A DNA stretch of 6,755 nt from Candidatus Bipolaricaulota bacterium (GTDB lineage Bacteria; Bipolaricaulota; Bipolaricaulia; UBA7950; UBA9294), in contig JAGGXO010000099.1 in assembly GCA_021163015.1 (NCBI GenBank), positions 1 to 6,755 on the forward strand. The letters are read 5' to 3'. The notes beneath the pieces are model-generated. The model did not search any database, was not told the origin of the DNA, and saw only the letters and a list, made by a program, of their open reading frames with translations. Below, one piece after another: positions 5,820 through 6,755 of this stretch; the first letter of the stretch is position 1; each line of letters begins with the position of its first letter. A program made the translations under genes and the position numbers.

Positions 5820-6755
5820 TCACTCCAACCTGATGCGTGGATCGAGCAGGGCGTAGGCGAGGTCGACAATAAGGTTCATCCCAACAACGAGGACCGCCAC
5901 CAGGACAACGATGTCCTGAACCACCGGCAGGTCGCGCTGACCAATCGCTTGAAACGCAAGCCTTCCCAGCCCCGGCAGATAAAAAACGTTCTCGATGATG
6001 ATCGCCCCGGCAAGAAGCGAAGCAAACTGCATCCCTAGGACCGTCACAATCGGGATGAGAGAGTTGCGCAGCGCGTGCTTCCAAAGAACAACCGACTCAC
6101 GCACCCCCTTGCCGCGAGCCGTGCGAATGTAGTCACGCCCGAGCACTTCGAGCAGGGATGAGCGACCGAGGCGAGCAACGACCGCTGCGCGGATCACGCC
6201 AAGGGCTGCTGCAGGAAGTAGAAGGGACTGAATGGCTCCGCCGAAGCTCTCGCTCCACTGGACGAATCCGCCCGCCGGCAGCCAGCGTAACTTCAGCGAG
6301 AAAGCAAGCATCAGCAGAATCCCCAACCAGAAAGATGGGATCGAAAGGCCCGCTTGCGACAGAGCAATGACCCCGTAATCGCCGAGCCCTCCTCGATGTA
6401 CCGCTGCGTATAATCCGGCCGGAAGACCGATCACCACAGCGATAAGCATGGCAAGCAAAGCAAGTGGCACGGTCACCATCAAGCGCGAAGTGATGAGGTC
6501 AAAGATCGGCACGCCATAGCGAAGAGAATCTCCGAGGTTTCCGGTAAGGACCCCGCGTGCCCATGCGCCGTACTGCGCGTAGATCGGGCGATCGAGGCCA
6601 AGCTGAGTGCGCAACGCGGAGAGCGATGCAGGATTGGCCTCAGTCCCGAGCATGATCTGCGCCGGATCGCCAGGGATGACTCTCATCACGACAAAGACGA
6701 GCAGAGAGATCAGAAAACAGGAGATGATCAGGCCCAACAATCGACGAAACACGTA
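5820..6755 (-). CDS. ABC transporter permease, DppB/OppB type (5' end at window edge)
   Basis: About 310 residues are visible of the first channel subunit of the peptide importer, in the inner membrane. Numbered from the GTG at 6752, it shows a first helix (about 7-24) ending in the subfamily motif RVIPGDPA; LRTQLGLDRPIYAQYGAW (47-64) in the periplasmic region; helices near 92-116, 132-152, 176-193, 232-252 and 281-302; the EAA loop DYIRTARGKGV...KHALRN (207-230); IENVFYLPGLGRL (253-265) with P260; and the terminal LLDPRIRLE. The GTG at 6752 is the first candidate start in view, but the preceding codon is Tyr, and family members commonly begin with a few residues before YxxRRLL. The real start therefore probably lies just beyond the window. 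It leads the visible operon and is followed after 2 bp by the DppC-type permease. No promoter can be judged because upstream DNA is missing. Confidence 0.92.
   Translation of the reverse strand, partial: YVFRRLLGLIISCFLISLLVFVVMRVIPGDPAQIMLGTEANPASLSALRTQLGLDRPIYAQYGAWARGVLTGNLGDSLRYGVPIFDLITSRLMVTVPLALLAMLIAVVIGLPAGLYAAVHRGGLGDYGVIALSQAGLSIPSFWLGILLMLAFSLKLRWLPAGGFVQWSESFGGAIQSLLLPAAALGVIRAAVVARLGRSSLLEVLGRDYIRTARGKGVRESVVLWKHALRNSLIPIVTVLGMQFASLLAGAIIIENVFYLPGLGRLAFQAIGQRDLPVVQDIVVLVAVLVVGMNLIVDLAYALLDPRIRLE
5823..5826 (-). promoter_or_regulatory. Ribosome binding site of the DppC-type permease
   Basis: GGAG on the minus strand, 5 bases before the ATG at 5817, formed by the last codons of the preceding permease. 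It supports the short, 281-residue start. Confidence 0.55.

Noticed and set aside
5818..6084. N-terminal extension of the DppC-type permease
   Set aside because: It overlaps the coding sequence of the DppB-type permease in another frame and is not family-like; the ATG at 5817 fits family length and spacing.

Overview
The window reads as a piece of an uncultured, probably diderm, peptide-using bacterium. Its phylum cannot be fixed from the sequence. Bipolaricaulota/Acetothermia or a similar deep-branching, candidate-phylum-type lineage is only a guess, based on moderately high GC, frequent GTG starts, strong AGGAGG-type ribosome sites, and a solute-binding protein with an ordinary signal peptide and no lipobox.

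Right part (1456-6755, all minus strand): a tight operon for peptide uptake and breakdown. In transcription order it holds a DppB/OppB-type permease (5' end cut by the window edge), a DppC/OppC-type permease, a family 5 extracellular solute-binding protein, and a cytoplasmic S9 (acylaminoacyl-peptidase-like) serine peptidase. The permeases are 2 bp apart, the binding protein follows after 94 bp, and the peptidase start overlaps the binding-protein stop by 4 bp (GTGA). No ATPase gene is visible, so the DppD/DppF partners must lie elsewhere. The likely scheme is capture of peptides in the periplasm, import through the two-permease channel, and hydrolysis inside the cell by the S9 enzyme.

Middle part (319-1446): a repeat-rich island around one small gene. 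The gene encodes a GxxExxY-family protein with PD-(D/E)XK nuclease residues. It is flanked by two palindromic elements on each side (A and B at 319-455 and 490-585; C and D at 1123-1250 and 1288-1446). Each element is built from about 9-bp units: four units of the NNCACGAAT type on the left arm and four of the ATTCGTGNN type on the right arm, around a loop. The outermost copies A and D are near-identical 137-bp direct repeats, with 127 of 137 positions matching by eye. This looks like a mobile or formerly mobile cassette and is the most interesting part of the window.

Left end (1-311, plus strand): the C-terminal part of a DUF922-type predicted zinc protease with an HExxH motif, cut by the window edge. 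It converges on the nuclease-like gene, with elements A and B between them. Every intergenic stretch longer than 300 bp (312-627, and 1009-1455 with the chosen start) is mostly palindromic repeat. No tRNA, rRNA or CRISPR array was seen.
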